A stretch of DNA of 64,000 nucleotides from Ilyonectria destructans (lineage: Eukaryota > Ascomycota > Sordariomycetes > Hypocreales > Nectriaceae). The notes beneath the pieces are model-generated. The model did not search any database and was not told the origin of the DNA. It worked only from the letters and a program-made list of their open reading frames with translations. The DNA lies in assembly GCA_020740775.1 (NCBI GenBank), contig JAHEWK010000025.1, positions 372,001 to 436,000 on the forward strand. The letters run 5' to 3'. Of this stretch, positions 43,287-54,656 are shown one piece after another (within the stretch, counting starts at the first letter, position 1; every line of letters starts with the position of its first letter). The translations under genes were made by a program, and so were the position numbers.

Positions 43287-44422
43287 TCAGCCTCCTACCC
43301 CAGACTCGCCCGCCAAAGGATGCGCTAGGTACGGAGTAGTGGTGCCAGACACCCAGTACTTCCTGGCGAACTCTACTCCTTCCACAACCCATGGCTTCTC
43401 CTGCGTATGTGCCACATCAAACCCGTGGCCACCAGGCTGGACACTGTAAAGCAGAGGAGTTCCAGGATGGGTTTCTCGTATATAGGCCACAAAATCGTCC
43501 ACGACGGGCTTCGGCATCTGGCGCGAGAAAAAGTCAGCGTTGGGCAGCCTCTTCAACGCTCCAATGTGCTTAAAACAGAGTAGAAAATAAATAAATAAAT
43601 AAATAGATAAACTCACGATGGCATCATGTATGCCTTGCGCAATCCATATCGCAGGGAGCTTTTCTGCCCGACGTATATTTTTGCGAATGTTCATGCGTTC
43701 GTCTGGCCCAATAACTTCACGGTGGCGCCCTGCATTCAGAATCGCCTGAACTAGGTCCCATTTTTCAGGGAAGGGCGATGACAGCCTGATGGAACCTGGG
43801 TTCACACTTTCCATGTACGTTTGAAGATGATCGTCTGTAGGGGGCGCTATTGGTGCCGGGTTGTACGCAGGATTATCGACGTCAATGGCACAATATTGCG
43901 CCATGACAAGCCTGATACCCGCTGTTGGAAAAAGCGTGGCGGATTGCAGAGCGAGAAACCCGCCGGCGCTCTCCCCGGCTGCAGCGATTCGGTCGAGATC
44001 CAGCAAGAGTCCAGGCCATCTCTCAGAAAGGATAGATGGGAGAGAGTTATGTATCCAGTCCCAGAATTGTGCCACATCGTCGAGGATGTCTGAACCGCTC
44101 GCTTCTGGGAGAAGGCGGTACTCGGGGGATACTACGACGGCGTCTTGAGATGCCCCAAATTGCATGAGCCTAGCAGAGTTCGTTAACCGTTCTAGCATGA
44201 CAAAAGTAAGGAGTGACGTATGTACCAGTGTGGTAACATGACAGGATCCAAAGTGGTTCCCATAATGAGCCCGCCGCCATGGAAGTGGACAAGCAAAGGA
44301 CGCGCATGGTTCTGGGAGGCTATGCTTGTCTTGGGCACAACAATGGCGGCCTCAAAAGGGATGTCGTTGAGTGTCTTGTAGACAACATCAGCGCGCTCGA
44401 ATGGCTCAAGCCTGTTAGACAT
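43287..44422 (-). CDS. Alpha/beta hydrolase (HSL-type acetyl esterase)
   Basis: Three exons 44422-44226, 44169-43617, 43517-43287; introns 57 bp and 99 bp. The second intron (GTGAGT...GCCAG, 43518-43616) is a multiple of three without stops, so a naive ORF reads through it as SLSIYLFIYFLL, which does not belong. 326 aa. The oxyanion-hole motif HGGGLIMG, the nucleophile GESAGG and the C-terminal PGGHGFD (His) show a complete hormone-sensitive-lipase-like fold. An Asp acid in the DAI region (WIAQGIHDAI) is probable. No signal peptide: a cytosolic carboxylesterase/deacetylase, perhaps with the carboxylesterase at 52659 acting on the same ester class. Confidence 0.9.
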
Positions 44423-44782
44423 GTTTTGCTGTCGGTTGCGGGGCTAGGACAGGATGACTATTAGAGACCGTCAATAAGGGCCGAGTGATCAAATGCGAAC
44501 TATTCAGCGAGTCGACGTGGGCTAGAAATATTGTTGCTTCCGAGTGGGACGCATTGCATTACCAATGATTATAGATAAGCTTCTAAGCACCTCCGAGAAC
44601 GGTTGATTACGAATAAACCTTAAAAGGCCCCCACCAAGGTTTTCAACAGGGAAGAACTCATCATCGTCGTCATCACATCCACCTCCTGCCTGTAGCCACC
44701 ATCTCTCATCATCAGCCCATTCAAAAGAAAAACTAAAAAACCAAGATAATCAAGTCAATTTGCGGCACCTATTTATTTCCAA
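44423..44782. promoter_or_regulatory. Divergent promoter region of hydrolase and MDR genes
   Basis: 360 bp between two divergent start codons, so the esterase and the MDR oxidoreductase are likely co-regulated. No specific operator recognised. Confidence 0.45.
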
Positions 44783-45778
44783 ATGTCTACCATGAGAGCA
44801 GCCGTCATTCACGCTCCCGGTCGTGCGGAAGCGCTCCAGCTTGAAGAAATCCCGATCCCGGCAGCAAACCAAGGCCAAGTCCTGATCCGGATCCGGGCCT
44901 TTGGACTGAACCGCTCCGAGCTTTTCACCCGCCAGGGCCACTCTCCTGGCGTTCGGTTCCCCCGCGTCCTGGGCATCGAGGCTGTCGGGACAGTAGCGGC
45001 AGCGCCAGGCGGAGAGTTCCTGGAGGGCGATATTGTTGCAACCGCCATGGGAGGTCTTGGCCGGGCTTTTGATGGCGGATACGCGGAATACACCTGCGTG
45101 CCAGCAGATAACGTTCAGGTCGTTCCGCCGGACGCGGCTGACGGACTCGGCTGGGACACCCTTGGCGCAATGCCAGAGATGTTACAAACCGCATGGGGAT
45201 CACTGTTCAAATCGCTCAAGCTGAGAGAAGGCGACAGACTCCTGATCCGCGGCGGTACGACTAGCGTTGGCCTCACTGCCGCTTTTCTTGCCGCCGACCG
45301 CGGGGCAACGGTCATGGCTACAACACGAAGAACCAGCGAGGACGTCGCTGACCTCATGAAACGATATGGTGTAGGAGAGGTAGTCGTCGACACTGGAAGG
45401 ATTGCAGAGGAGGTGCTGAAGATCTGGCCTGGAGGCGCTGACAAGGTGTTGGAGCTGGTTGGAACCACGTCCTTGGACGACTCGATGCGGTGTGCGAAGG
45501 AAGGTGGTATTGTCTGTATGTCTGGCATAGTGGGCAATGAGTGGACGTTGAATAACTGGAACCCGATGGAATCTATTCCCTCGGGAGTCTGCCTGACTGC
45601 GTACAGTGGTGGACGGAAGGAGTTCATGGAGACACCATTGAGCGATCTGGCGCGGAAGATCAAAGATGGAAAGCTCAAGTTGCGAATTGGCAAGACTTTC
45701 AGTTTAGACGACATTGTAGAAGCGCATAGGTTTTTGGAGGAGAACAAGGCCTTGGGTAAAATCGTGGTATTGGTATAG
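44783..45778 (+). CDS. Quinone oxidoreductase-like MDR protein
   Basis: A single exon, 331 aa. It begins [52 protein letters not shown], the N-terminal GroES-like fold of medium-chain dehydrogenase/reductases in which the zinc ligands are replaced (NRSE). Then [21 protein letters not shown] and the nucleotide-binding motif [15 protein letters not shown], which is the 'GGTSSVGLAA' of zeta-crystallin/quinone reductases, and SGGRKEFM...[24 protein letters not shown] at the end. It is zinc-free, NADPH-dependent and soluble, and reduces quinones or enones. Complete. Divergent from the esterase gene. Confidence 0.9.
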   Translation: MSTMRAAVIHAPGRAEALQLEEIPIPAANQGQVLIRIRAFGLNRSELFTRQGHSPGVRFPRVLGIEAVGTVAAAPGGEFLEGDIVATAMGGLGRAFDGGYAEYTCVPADNVQVVPPDAADGLGWDTLGAMPEMLQTAWGSLFKSLKLREGDRLLIRGGTTSVGLTAAFLAADRGATVMATTRRTSEDVADLMKRYGVGEVVVDTGRIAEEVLKIWPGGADKVLELVGTTSLDDSMRCAKEGGIVCMSGIVGNEWTLNNWNPMESIPSGVCLTAYSGGRKEFMETPLSDLARKIKDGKLKLRIGKTFSLDDIVEAHRFLEENKALGKIVVLV

Positions 45779-46271
45779 ATGGAAGCGATGTGATGCAGGC
45801 GTAGCTTGTGTAACCAAATGTCAGACCCGTGGCTTCAATTGATGCATCGTGGTACTTGGATGTATTGATGCAGCTTGCTAGTTGGCTACCCAAGCGAAAC
45901 TTCCTTACCATAGTCTAGTAAACCCTGGTCCAGTACCACAAGTCAGGTAGATCCACAATCTACTCAGTCCACTGCTCCATCTGCCTCGTTCTCGTTCTCG
46001 TTATCAGTTCGGGACATTTCGCCCAATGACAGCCACGCGCCTCTTTGCTGAATCAAGTAACGCTTATGTTCGTGTGGAGCTCGAGTAAACTTAGAGTGAA
46101 CTTAGCTGGCGAATAATAGCCTGGCCGTAGTTTGATAAGCTCGTTCTTGGCTTTGATGAATACGGGAAAGACGACATTATTAACACAGGCACCCCAAGAG
46201 ATGAGTACCTTCCTGCTCTTTCTTCGAATTGACCTCTCCGCCCACCTCAGTCTGGGAAATACCGGGCCAAG
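45779..46271. other. Intergenic, no gene seen
   Basis: Between the MDR gene and the LITAF-like gene, both on plus strand. Includes a short TCTCGTTCTCGTT repeat at ~45988. Confidence 0.4.
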
Positions 46272-47162
46272 ATGGATACTAGGTCAGTTTTGAAACATGC
46301 CTCAACCTCGTAACTGTCCAAAAGCAACTGACACAGCCTCAATATCGTAGCGCTTGCATGCCAAGGCCTGCGCATGACGGCGCCATTTCCCCGTTGACAG
46401 AGTCTTCAAGTCCCACGATGTCCGTATCCACATCCTCCGCGGTTTCTACGCCGACCGACTCCCCATTGTCACGATCCGAGACTCTTGTTTGTCGGCTCAA
46501 CTCACCTCCAAGCTATTTCTCGACAAGCTCATCCGATCACCAGTGAGTGCGAGATACCAACCTAACACGCGACATACCGATGACAGCTAGAGTGTCCCCA
46601 GGCCCGGCGAACGAAAAATCGATTACGACTGCTTTCCCGAAGTCGTTGCCTCGAACGACCCGGAGCCGGCTGGATTAGAGAATCCAGTGACTGGATATAA
46701 CCTACCGGAAGTGGCCTACACCGACGCACCCGAGCTGGCAAAGCAGGATATTGAAATATACGCGGGTCTTGAGGTTGTGGCATCACTAGAGCCATCCACC
46801 CGGACCGTGACGCCGTTACATCTGCTTGGAGATCAGCCTGATTGGATCGATTGTCCCTTTTGCGAAAGACGAGCCAGGACTATAATAAAGAAGAAGCCTT
46901 CGAACCTAACACAGTAAGTCAATTCGACATGGGTCGGCCGGGCTGCCTAACTGACTTGATTAGTATGCAGGCAGCCTTTCTACTCGTTGCCACCGGCCCC
47001 GGCGTTGCTGTTCCCTACGCTGCAAAATGGTGTTTCAATATAGAACAATATTGCGAAAACTGTGACAATAGAGTCGCCTATTTGTCAAAAGGGAAGAATC
47101 TGTTGGTTTGCAAGGCACCTCTGAGTTCAAGAGAAGCGTCCAGATACCCCGACTCAATTTAG
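46272..47162 (+). CDS. LITAF-like zinc-ribbon protein
   Basis: Four exons 46272-46282, 46351-46542, 46602-46913, 46964-47162; introns 68, 59 and 50 bp. Total 714 nt, 237 aa. The first exon is tiny (MDT plus part of Ser) and is inferred from the ATG, GTCAGT donor and frame; a start at 46358 is the alternative. The N-terminal ~110 residues are Ser/Thr/Pro-rich and disordered. The LITAF-like domain shows DWIDCPFCERRARTIIKKKPSNLT (CxxC) then a hydrophobic segment QAAFLLVATGPGVAVPY and CFNIEQYCENCDNRVAY (C...CxxC), that is a zinc ribbon with a membrane-inserting helix between the knuckles. Expected on endosomal or plasma-membrane cytosolic faces. No link to the neighbouring metabolic genes is obvious. 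Confidence 0.82.
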
Positions 47163-47548
47163 TATTGCCTAATATAGATGTCTATGGACAGTTATACGGC
47201 AGCAAGGCTTGGTCTCTAGCATCGGTCGTCGGCAAGAAGTAGGAAACTAGGTCCTAATGCTCCGGGATCGGAGACTGACATGAGAGCCCTTCGAAGCTCG
47301 AAAGCGTTAAAGGCTGCGTAGAAAAGGGGGATGAAATTAAGGCTAAGCACCCTGCAGACCTGTGTCTGATCTCCCCGCTAGTCTTACAGTAGGGATTTGT
47401 TGTGCCGCAACAGAAGAGTAGACTTGTTCAAATGTCGGCCAACCCAAGGATAGTGATCATGCTAAACAGCTTCGGAATACGTACACGTCCAGTTGCCCCA
47501 GTCAATCCCCCTTCCGAGCCGCATTTGCCAGAGCGCTCGACTATTTCT
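47163..47548. other. Intergenic between convergent genes
   Basis: 3' flanks of the LITAF-like and MFS genes; nothing recognised. Confidence 0.4.
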
Positions 47549-49375
47549 TCACACAGACCCTTCGTCATGCACCACGCTTACAGCCTTCTCGCCTTTCTCG
47601 GTGCTATCGATCCTCACATCGCACTTGTAGTTCTTGAACTGACGTGCAGGAACATTTTTCTGAAACATCTCCTCCAACTCGAGGTAGCTGCGGCCCTTCA
47701 TTTCTGGAAAGCAGAAGTACAGGTAGATGCACAGTGGAACGGATAATCCGAAGAAGACAAAGGCAACTTTCGCACCTAGGTTTGCATTTGTCGGATTGAT
47801 GAGAAGAGGGGTTGCCTGGCTCACTAGACATAGGGATGCCGTGGTACACATCAAGTTGATCGAGTAGGTCTTCTGCCGCACGCTAGGGGCTGGAGTCTCA
47901 CCGCCAACTGCATATGCAACGGCGCCAAGGGTAAATTGATACTGCAATGCCAGCCGTCGTTAGATGTGCGTCTTCCTTCAAGGCGGGACGGGCCAGGCGA
48001 TGGTACTTACCAGGAACCCCCAGACAGACATCAGCGCAATGGTTGCGGTCAAGGCGGTTTTGTTGTTTCGTATGGTGCCAAGTCCCCCGATGATGAGAAG
48101 CGTGACCGTCATGGCAATCAATCCGTAGACGGCCAGGGGTCGCCGACCAACACGGTCTACCACGAACCAGGAAGCGATATTTCCGAGAAGCTGGATGGAG
48201 TAACTGATCTGAGCAATACCGATCGGGTTGGCCACTCCTGCAATGGTGAAGAAGTAGGGCAGGTAGCCGGCGATGAAACCCGAGCCTGAAAATTGTTGAG
48301 CGAGGAATGTCATGATGATGATCACGGTTCTTCGTCTGTTGGGTCCTCTGAAGCAATCCATGAAAGTAGCTTCCTCTTTCTTGACTGTCTTCTCCTTTTC
48401 GATCGTAGATGTGAGAAGAGTGATGGCTGTGTCCGTGTCAAAATAAGGCCCGTTGATTTTTCGCAAAGAGGTGGCCGCCTTCTGTGTTTGGCCGTGGATA
48501 ACCAACCAAGACGGCGATTCGGGTAAAAAGAACAAGGTGCAGACGACCATAATTACGGGAAACAGGAGTTGACTCAGGAGCAGAGTCCTCCACGCCCAAT
48601 CGGTCTCAATGTGTGAGGTGCCGTATGCGACGAGGGAACACGCCCAGGAACCAATCACCACCATGGCGTTCTAGATGTCCGCGTCAGACACGTCTTCCGC
48701 CAGCCAGACATGAACAGTCAACTCACCACAAGTATCAAGCAGATACCTCTAAGCATATCCGGTGCGATCTCGGCGACGTACACGGGGGCGATGGCATGTG
48801 CAAGCCCGAACCCGATGGCGCTCACAAGCTTGCCACCAAAGAGCATCAAGATGGATTGGCAGAATCCTTGGACAAAGATACCCACAATGCACACCACAGA
48901 TCCCAAAAGGATAGTCCATCGTCGCCCCAAGAGATCTGAGGCAAAGCCGGAGCAGGCAGAGGCTATGAAGACGCCGCATATCAGCGCGGCGTTCAGGACC
49001 TGTTGGTCGTGGGCAGTGATTTCAATGAGGCCTCCCGGGAGCGGGTTTCCGAATCGAGAGAGGAAGGTGGGAATCGCGAGGAGATTGCCCGTCGAGCCCG
49101 CTTCGAAGCCGAAATTCATGGGTAGAATGTAGATCAAGAGGCCTAAAATGATCAGATACACCATTCACTATAAACGTCTGTGACCCCAGGATCAAACACG
49201 TACACCAAGAAAGCACTCTCTTGTTCCTCCAGAGGTCGACTAGTCCTGGGCCATTGGTTGACGATGCGAGCGGAACAATGTCGACTGCCGAACCCTGTGG
49301 TTGATCAGGTTCTACCCGGGATTCTCGAAGAACGGGCACGTCCACCGCCGCTTTGTCAACTGACGCTATCGCCAT
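47549..49375 (-). CDS. Sugar-porter MFS transporter
   Basis: Four exons 49375-49204, 49142-48727, 48670-48011, 47941-47549; introns 61, 56 and 69 bp; 1641 nt, 546 aa. The start is the ATG at 49375 (MAIASVDKAAVDVPV). TM1 is reconstituted across intron 1 as VLSWCLLIYILPMNFGFEAGSTGNLLAIP. Motifs include DLLGRRWTI (loop 2-3), FGLAHAIAPVYVAEIAPDMLRG, PESPSWLVIHGQ (centre), QQFSGSG (TM7), DRVGRRPLAVYG and FPEMKGRSYLELEEMF at the C-terminal end. Complete 12-TM plasma-membrane uptake protein of the hexose/quinate group. It lies between LITAF-like and regulator genes of the block and is a good candidate for substrate import by the cluster. Confidence 0.92.
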
Positions 49376-50356
49376 TGGAGATGGATGATTGGGAAGGTAC
49401 AAAGTATTGGTTGATATCAGACGACTGTATCTTGGAGGATGACAGACCAGTTGAGGCAGACGGAATATATCGGTTACTTATATTTCTTTGCGGGGGTTGC
49501 TCGACGACGCTCGGCTTGTGTGTTGGTGTTTGATTTCAAACACACTTCCCCCATGGGGTACTCCTCCACTGTCAATTCAAGACCAGGCCTAGAATCCAGA
49601 GGATGTGGGGAACCCTGGTCTTTGGGGTACTACCTATACCGCTCTTAGCTAGCTCTGTGGAGTTGGGCGGTCGAGTCTGATGGCGGACGAGATGAGTGAG
49701 GGTTTGAAAAACTTCCGCGGAGAATTTTAAGTACCATTTATTAATTCCGCGGCACAAAAAAAATAGCAAGACCAGAGCCATCACACCTACTAGAGCACCA
49801 CAGGATGTTCACAACACCATGAGCCCGCGGAGGCTTGGAAGCGATGCAAGACTGGGGGCCCCTTCTAGTTTAGTTGAGCTTTCTCTCATTAGACCCATAG
49901 AGCACTGCAAAACCTAACAATGATAGCCACTTACAATATTTTAGGAAGCAAGTTTCTAATTTCCAAAGACCTCTTTATTATAGACATTATAGCTGGGAGA
50001 GCTATGACACAGCTACTCTCATTGCGGCAGTGTTAGGTATTCAACTTATTCATCACTCTGTCTGTCTTCTATCTCAATAGTCTTTAAAGTATATTTATGT
50101 ATCTTCAAGTGTTCTGTGAGGGGTGAACGAGAGATTGAGGAGGCCCTCACAATACTGCTCGCGTATTTCACGTAGTCTGACCGACGAGGTACGGCAATCA
50201 GGCCAACATGAACTAGGGAATAGGGAGGTGTAAAAGAATTAATGAAAGGATTCGCTAATCAATCTATCAGACGCACGGGAGTCGAGCTTACCCAGGACGT
50301 CCAAAAGCCGTGGAAATAGAGACTTCGCTCGAGAAGCGAGCTGGGGAACATCGACT
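49376..50356. other. Intergenic, no gene seen
   Basis: ~1 kb upstream of the MFS gene and downstream of the regulator gene; no motif recognised. Confidence 0.4.
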
Positions 50357-52163
50357 TCATGCATTACCTCCAGAAGAGTAGTACCTATTCGCCGGATCTT
50401 TGCAACCTGTTTCGACCATCATTAGCCAGGGGTAAGCTCTGGCTTGGTACATGGCACGAGTTGTATGGCGCAGACTTACACATGATTCCCCGTTAGCAAG
50501 GAGACAGTCGAAAGGAACGCTGGTAATCACAGTGATGAAGTCGTGCGCGATCTCCATCTTACGTGATGTCAGCATCATAGTGTCATTGCCATAGCCCAGC
50601 ATATTCGCAAGGCCAAGATCGGCGAAGCGTTGTAGGAAGACCATTCTCAGGCAATGATATGAGACCAGGAGGTGGGCCTTTTGCAGCCAAAATCTCCGTC
50701 GCGGGGACGCTGCCAGGTTGTTCTCAGCGGTGCCAGTCGGATCCAGACACTCCAAAGACGGGGGAAAGTCGTCCAGAACGCTAACGAAGCGGAGGTAAGT
50801 CTCGACTAGATTCAGCCTCCCCGCCTCTTCAGCAACTTGGGCATCTGGAGCCTGACTGCAGAACCGTGAGAGCACCTGCAGATCGAGGGCAACTTCAGAG
50901 GCAGTGGACCACAGCCGCTGTATCAAGTAGAAACCTGCAAGAAGTTGCTCCTCGAGGCTTGGGGACTCGTTCGTCAAGCTGGTAACCAACAGAGGAGGTT
51001 CCGCCTCAGCCCGTAGCTGGGTTGTGATGGGCGTAGCTATGGAGAATTGGTGCATCCTCATGGGCTTGCCCTCGACCAGCGCAGCGTACTTGTCCAGAAT
51101 GTAGACTTGCCAGAAAGCCAAGCGCCGGATCCGGGCTTCTAGCGGCTCAAGCCCTTCAAAAGAGTGCTCGTTGTATAATTGCATCTGTTCTGCCAACCCC
51201 AGCGCTTCATTCAAGGTCTGCCACGCTGCAGGTGTCCTGCCGTCGGTGTGCAGAGCGCTCGCGTGGCATATGCGGATGACCAAGGAGCTCGCGTCTGGGT
51301 AGGCCACATCAACGTCTTGATATAGTTTGAGCGTCTCAAGAGAAGCCCGTAAAAAGGACTGCCCGATTTGAACACCATTTGTTAAGGACTCGGCCTGCAA
51401 GAGAAAAGACACGGACGCACACAAAGCTGTGAGAGTGGCATAGGATCGTAGCTTGGCCAGATGGCCGGGGTAGGCGACGCATGCGCTGTAGCCTGGGTCG
51501 CTAGGGACCCGCATCGGAGGGCCGCCACTGAGTAATGGCGACTCCAGGGGCATGCTAGATCGAAGGCTCTGTTCGTGAAACAAAGGCCCGAGGGGGAAGA
51601 CGCTGTGTACAGCGATGTCGATGCACTTGCTGACAATGGTGTCGAGGCTCGAGCGAGGTGCATACACCAGCAGGGACGAAACAAGTTTACGGTGCGAGGC
51701 TTGAAGGCAGGCGTTGACGCCCGGCTGCGGCTGAATCCCGGTGGTCTGTGGTGTCGATTGTTGTACGGAGAGTGGTCCCGGAGAAGCGCCAGGTGTAGAG
51801 CTGCTTATTAGCGATGGCGACGGCGTCTCGCTCGACGCTGTGCGTAAAGGTGGGTCAGAAAGGCCTTGACTCCTGGTAGGGCGGCGGTTGTGCTGAGGTG
51901 TTGGGTGCGGTGACTGAAGAGGTTTCCGTCCGCGTTTCCTCGCCTGCCGGACGTACTGGCAGGGAAGCTTGGACATGCGACAATTGGAGCATGGCTCGGC
52001 TGACTCGTCACCGTCGCACTGTACCGTCGCGGTCAGAAAAAGAAGTCATGCTAGAGATGGATTGCCATGATCCGGCAATCGACACGGGTCTCGGCCACGC
52101 TTGCCCCTGAAGACTTGCCTTGACTTTCCGGACTTTGCAGGCATCGCAGGCGCGCCGAGACAT
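50357..52163 (-). CDS. Zn2Cys6 transcription factor (fungal_trans domain)
   Basis: Two exons 52163-52119 and 52018-50357, joined over a 100-bp intron with a GC donor (GCAAGT) and CAG acceptor; 568 aa. The zinc cluster is RRACDACKVRKVK-CDGDESAEPCSNCRMSKLPC (C-x2-C-x6-C-x8-C-x2-C-x6-C), split exactly after the ...RKVK, and is followed by a basic RQARKRGRKP linker. The middle and C-terminal parts (HALSCVFPLGPLFHEQSL-type region; RRLAFWQVYILDKYAALVEGKPMRM) form the Fungal_trans regulatory domain. It is divergent from the carboxylesterase at 52659, with 495 bp between, a usual layout for a pathway-specific activator and one of its targets. Intact. Confidence 0.9.
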
Positions 52164-52658
52164 TCGGACATAGGCCTGGTCTGGCTGGACTGTTGGGGCG
52201 ATGGAGAATGAACTGTTGCAGCAGGCAAAAATTCGCCGTGGAGAAATGATTAAGAAGGGAGGAGCAAGAATCAGTCATGTATGATGCGTCGGGCCTTTGA
52301 CTAGGATCCCCGAATACCATCTTACTAAACAGTGCACATGTGATGCGACAGGAGTGGAGGGGCCGGCAATTCATTGGATCGGTAGCTATCCGGACTTTTA
52401 GCCACGGGGAATTTCCCTCCCAGCATGGCCTGGCCTGTCTGCGCGGATTCACAATGGCGAGTGCCTTGGTTGGTAATTTCTGCCTAGGTGTCCGCCATAC
52501 CTTGCTAGTACACAGCGTGTTAATTACTCGCCCAGTCTTTTGTGCCGTAAACAACAAGTTTATTTTCTTCTTTTTTGTCCTTTATCTTCCTGTCTGTTAC
52601 CCTCACTTAGCAAGACTTTCTAAGCTCGCCTTGTCACGAACCCCCCAAGCCCCTAACG
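52164..52658. promoter_or_regulatory. Divergent promoter region, regulator / carboxylesterase
   Basis: 495 bp head-to-head spacing. A pyrimidine-rich tract (52560-52600, TTTTCTTCTTTTTTGTCC) precedes the carboxylesterase start. No CGG-Nn-CCG regulator site was firmly identified. Confidence 0.45.
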
Positions 52659-54236
52659 ATGGCCACTGTATCACTTGATAATTATCTTGGAGATATTGTT
52701 CACCCCGTTGGTGCAGTCCAGCTCTCTGCGTTCTTATCAAAACAACACATCGCCAACTTCCTCAACATACCTTATGCCGATGTCCCGACCAGATTTAGAC
52801 GGGCGACGCCTGTCTGTCTTTACAACCTGCCTTCGCCATATGACGCAACACGGTACGGCCCACGGTGCCCCCAAGAAGCTGGTACACTGCACCTTGCCAT
52901 GAGCCACCTGTTTGAGAGGGTTTCGGAGGTGCAGCAGCTCTCAGACGAGACCAAGTGTCTCAACCTCAATATCTACACGCCGCCCTCGGCGCTTGGGACA
53001 GGTGCTAGCCCACCCTTACCCGTGTTTGTATGGATTCATGGTGGCGCCTTTAATGCAGGCGACAACACGGTGCAGTTTGGTAAGTCGATCCGATCAATGC
53101 CGCAATCCGACGCCAACCGAAGCATTCATACTGAGCTCATCTCAGATGGGAACCACCTGGTGAAGAGATCTGTGGAGATCAACCAGCCCATAGTAGTCGT
53201 CGTCGTCAACTATCGTCTTAATCTCATCGGAGCGCTCTCGTCGCGCGAGTTGAACGAGGGAGCAAAGGCTCTTGGCGAGACGCCCATCCCGAATCAAGAT
53301 CTTCACGACCAGAGAACCGCCTTGCAATGGGTCCAGTCGTACATTCACCATTTTGGAGGCGATCCGGCTCGAGTTACATTGTGCGGAGAGTCGGCTGGTG
53401 CATATTCCGTTCTCTGCCACTTGAAAGGAGGTGTTCCCCTCTTCCAACAGGCCTTAATCCAGTCGCCCCCCCTGCCACCTTTGAGAACACCAGAAGAAGC
53501 GCAAGCAGCGTTCGACAAGCTGGTCATCTCAGCCGGGAGCAGTCTCGACGCGTCAAGCACCGACAAACTAGCCGCTATCCGCTCCTTGTCTGCTCAGCAA
53601 CTGGTGCATCTGTTCGATGGGTCCTTTTCGACCCCCATCGAAGACCCGAACTGGTTCGCAGGCTACGACAGGAACAGCGCCGACATTTCAGCTTACTGGG
53701 CTGATGTGCCATCTTGGTGTTCCCGAGTAATCCTGGGCAATACTCAAGACGAAACAGCTCTCATGCTAGCACCTATTGCCAACCTAACAGCCGAGGAGAC
53801 AATCGCATTCACCAAAAGAGTTACTCCACAAGTCTGCGTGCCAGCGAGCTTGGCGACGAGTCCACGTACCAAGCGTGAGCTGATTGGATGGTCATCGGAT
53901 CAAGCGTTTATCAGCCCACTTATGAACCTCGCTTCAGCTGCTACTGCTCAGTCGCCGGCAACTAGGTTTTATGTATATCGCATCAGCTGTCCAGATCCTT
54001 TCCCAGGCCCTCTGCGAGGCTATGCTTGGCACTCCTACGGTATTCCCTTCACCTTTAATCAGCCCGCCTGTCGAACCTATCCAGAGCTCGCCACAGTGCA
54101 GGATGAGATAACCTCGGCTTTCCTAAAATTTGCACATGGTTGCGAACCCTGGAAGGCTTTTGACGACGCAAGGGAGGTAATGCGCTGGTCTGAGAAGGGA
54201 GGGGAGATGGTCGGCAGTGAATTACTAGTAAGATAA
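52659..54236 (+). CDS. Type-B carboxylesterase
   Basis: Two exons 52659-53079 and 53146-54236. The 66-bp intron (53080-53145, GTAAGT...CTCAG) is in frame and stop-free, so a simple ORF includes 22 foreign residues after VQFG; removing it gives DNTVQFDGNHLVKRSVEINQPIVVV, as in relatives. 503 aa. FVWIHGGAFNAGD (oxyanion hole), TLCGESAGAYSV (nucleophile Ser) and the C-terminal AWHSYGIPFTF (His) are present; the family Glu is probably in the SSDQAF or ILGNTQDE area. There is no signal peptide, unlike secreted lipases, so it is likely cytosolic. Divergent from the Zn2Cys6 regulator, suggesting it is a main target. Confidence 0.9.
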   Translation: MATVSLDNYLGDIVHPVGAVQLSAFLSKQHIANFLNIPYADVPTRFRRATPVCLYNLPSPYDATRYGPRCPQEAGTLHLAMSHLFERVSEVQQLSDETKCLNLNIYTPPSALGTGASPPLPVFVWIHGGAFNAGDNTVQFGKSIRSMPQSDANRSIHTELISDGNHLVKRSVEINQPIVVVVVNYRLNLIGALSSRELNEGAKALGETPIPNQDLHDQRTALQWVQSYIHHFGGDPARVTLCGESAGAYSVLCHLKGGVPLFQQALIQSPPLPPLRTPEEAQAAFDKLVISAGSSLDASSTDKLAAIRSLSAQQLVHLFDGSFSTPIEDPNWFAGYDRNSADISAYWADVPSWCSRVILGNTQDETALMLAPIANLTAEETIAFTKRVTPQVCVPASLATSPRTKRELIGWSSDQAFISPLMNLASAATAQSPATRFYVYRISCPDPFPGPLRGYAWHSYGIPFTFNQPACRTYPELATVQDEITSAFLKFAHGCEPWKAFDDAREVMRWSEKGGEMVGSELLVR

Positions 54237-54656
54237 GTAAATAACTATCTATATTCTCAAGCCGAAGATCCAAACAGCGCCGTTCGCCAAGTCCACTACC
54301 CTTCAGTCAACCCTTCCGGAGCCAATTATAAACGCTTCATGCGCCCTGAAACGCCCGGTTTCACCCCTGGATATGGCTGTGTTTTCAGTATTGAGTTAGA
54401 TAACCTTAACACGACCAGGGTCTTTTACGACAACCTCAATATACACAAGAGCGTGCACCTGGGTGCACCTTTCACCTTGGCATTTGCCTACACGATGTGT
54501 GCTTATCAAAAGAGACTGGACTGGGTGGCGCAGTTTGACTCAAAGCCAACGCAGATCAGGATCTCGGTTGGGCTCGAAGATACGGACACGCTGGTTGAGG
54601 ACTTTAGACTCGCAGTTGAGGCGGCCGATAAGGCAAAGAAAACAGGTGCAGAATAG
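54237..54656 (+). pseudogene. Cys/Met-metabolism PLP enzyme, C-terminal relic
   Basis: Directly after the carboxylesterase stop, the plus frame reads NNYLYSQAEDPNSAVRQVHYPSVNPSGANYKRFMRPETPGFTPGYGCVFSIELDNLNTTRVFYDNL...HKSVHLGAPFTLAFAYTMCAY...DSKPTQIRISVGLEDTDTLVEDF. This is the C-terminal domain of cystathionine-gamma-lyase/O-acetylhomoserine-sulfhydrylase-like enzymes (motif 'RiSVGlEd.d.Li.D'). The N-terminal ~300 residues, with the PLP lysine, are missing. The relic has no stop inside. It is separated from the esterase by only the stop codon TAA at 54234-54236. Confidence 0.75.
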
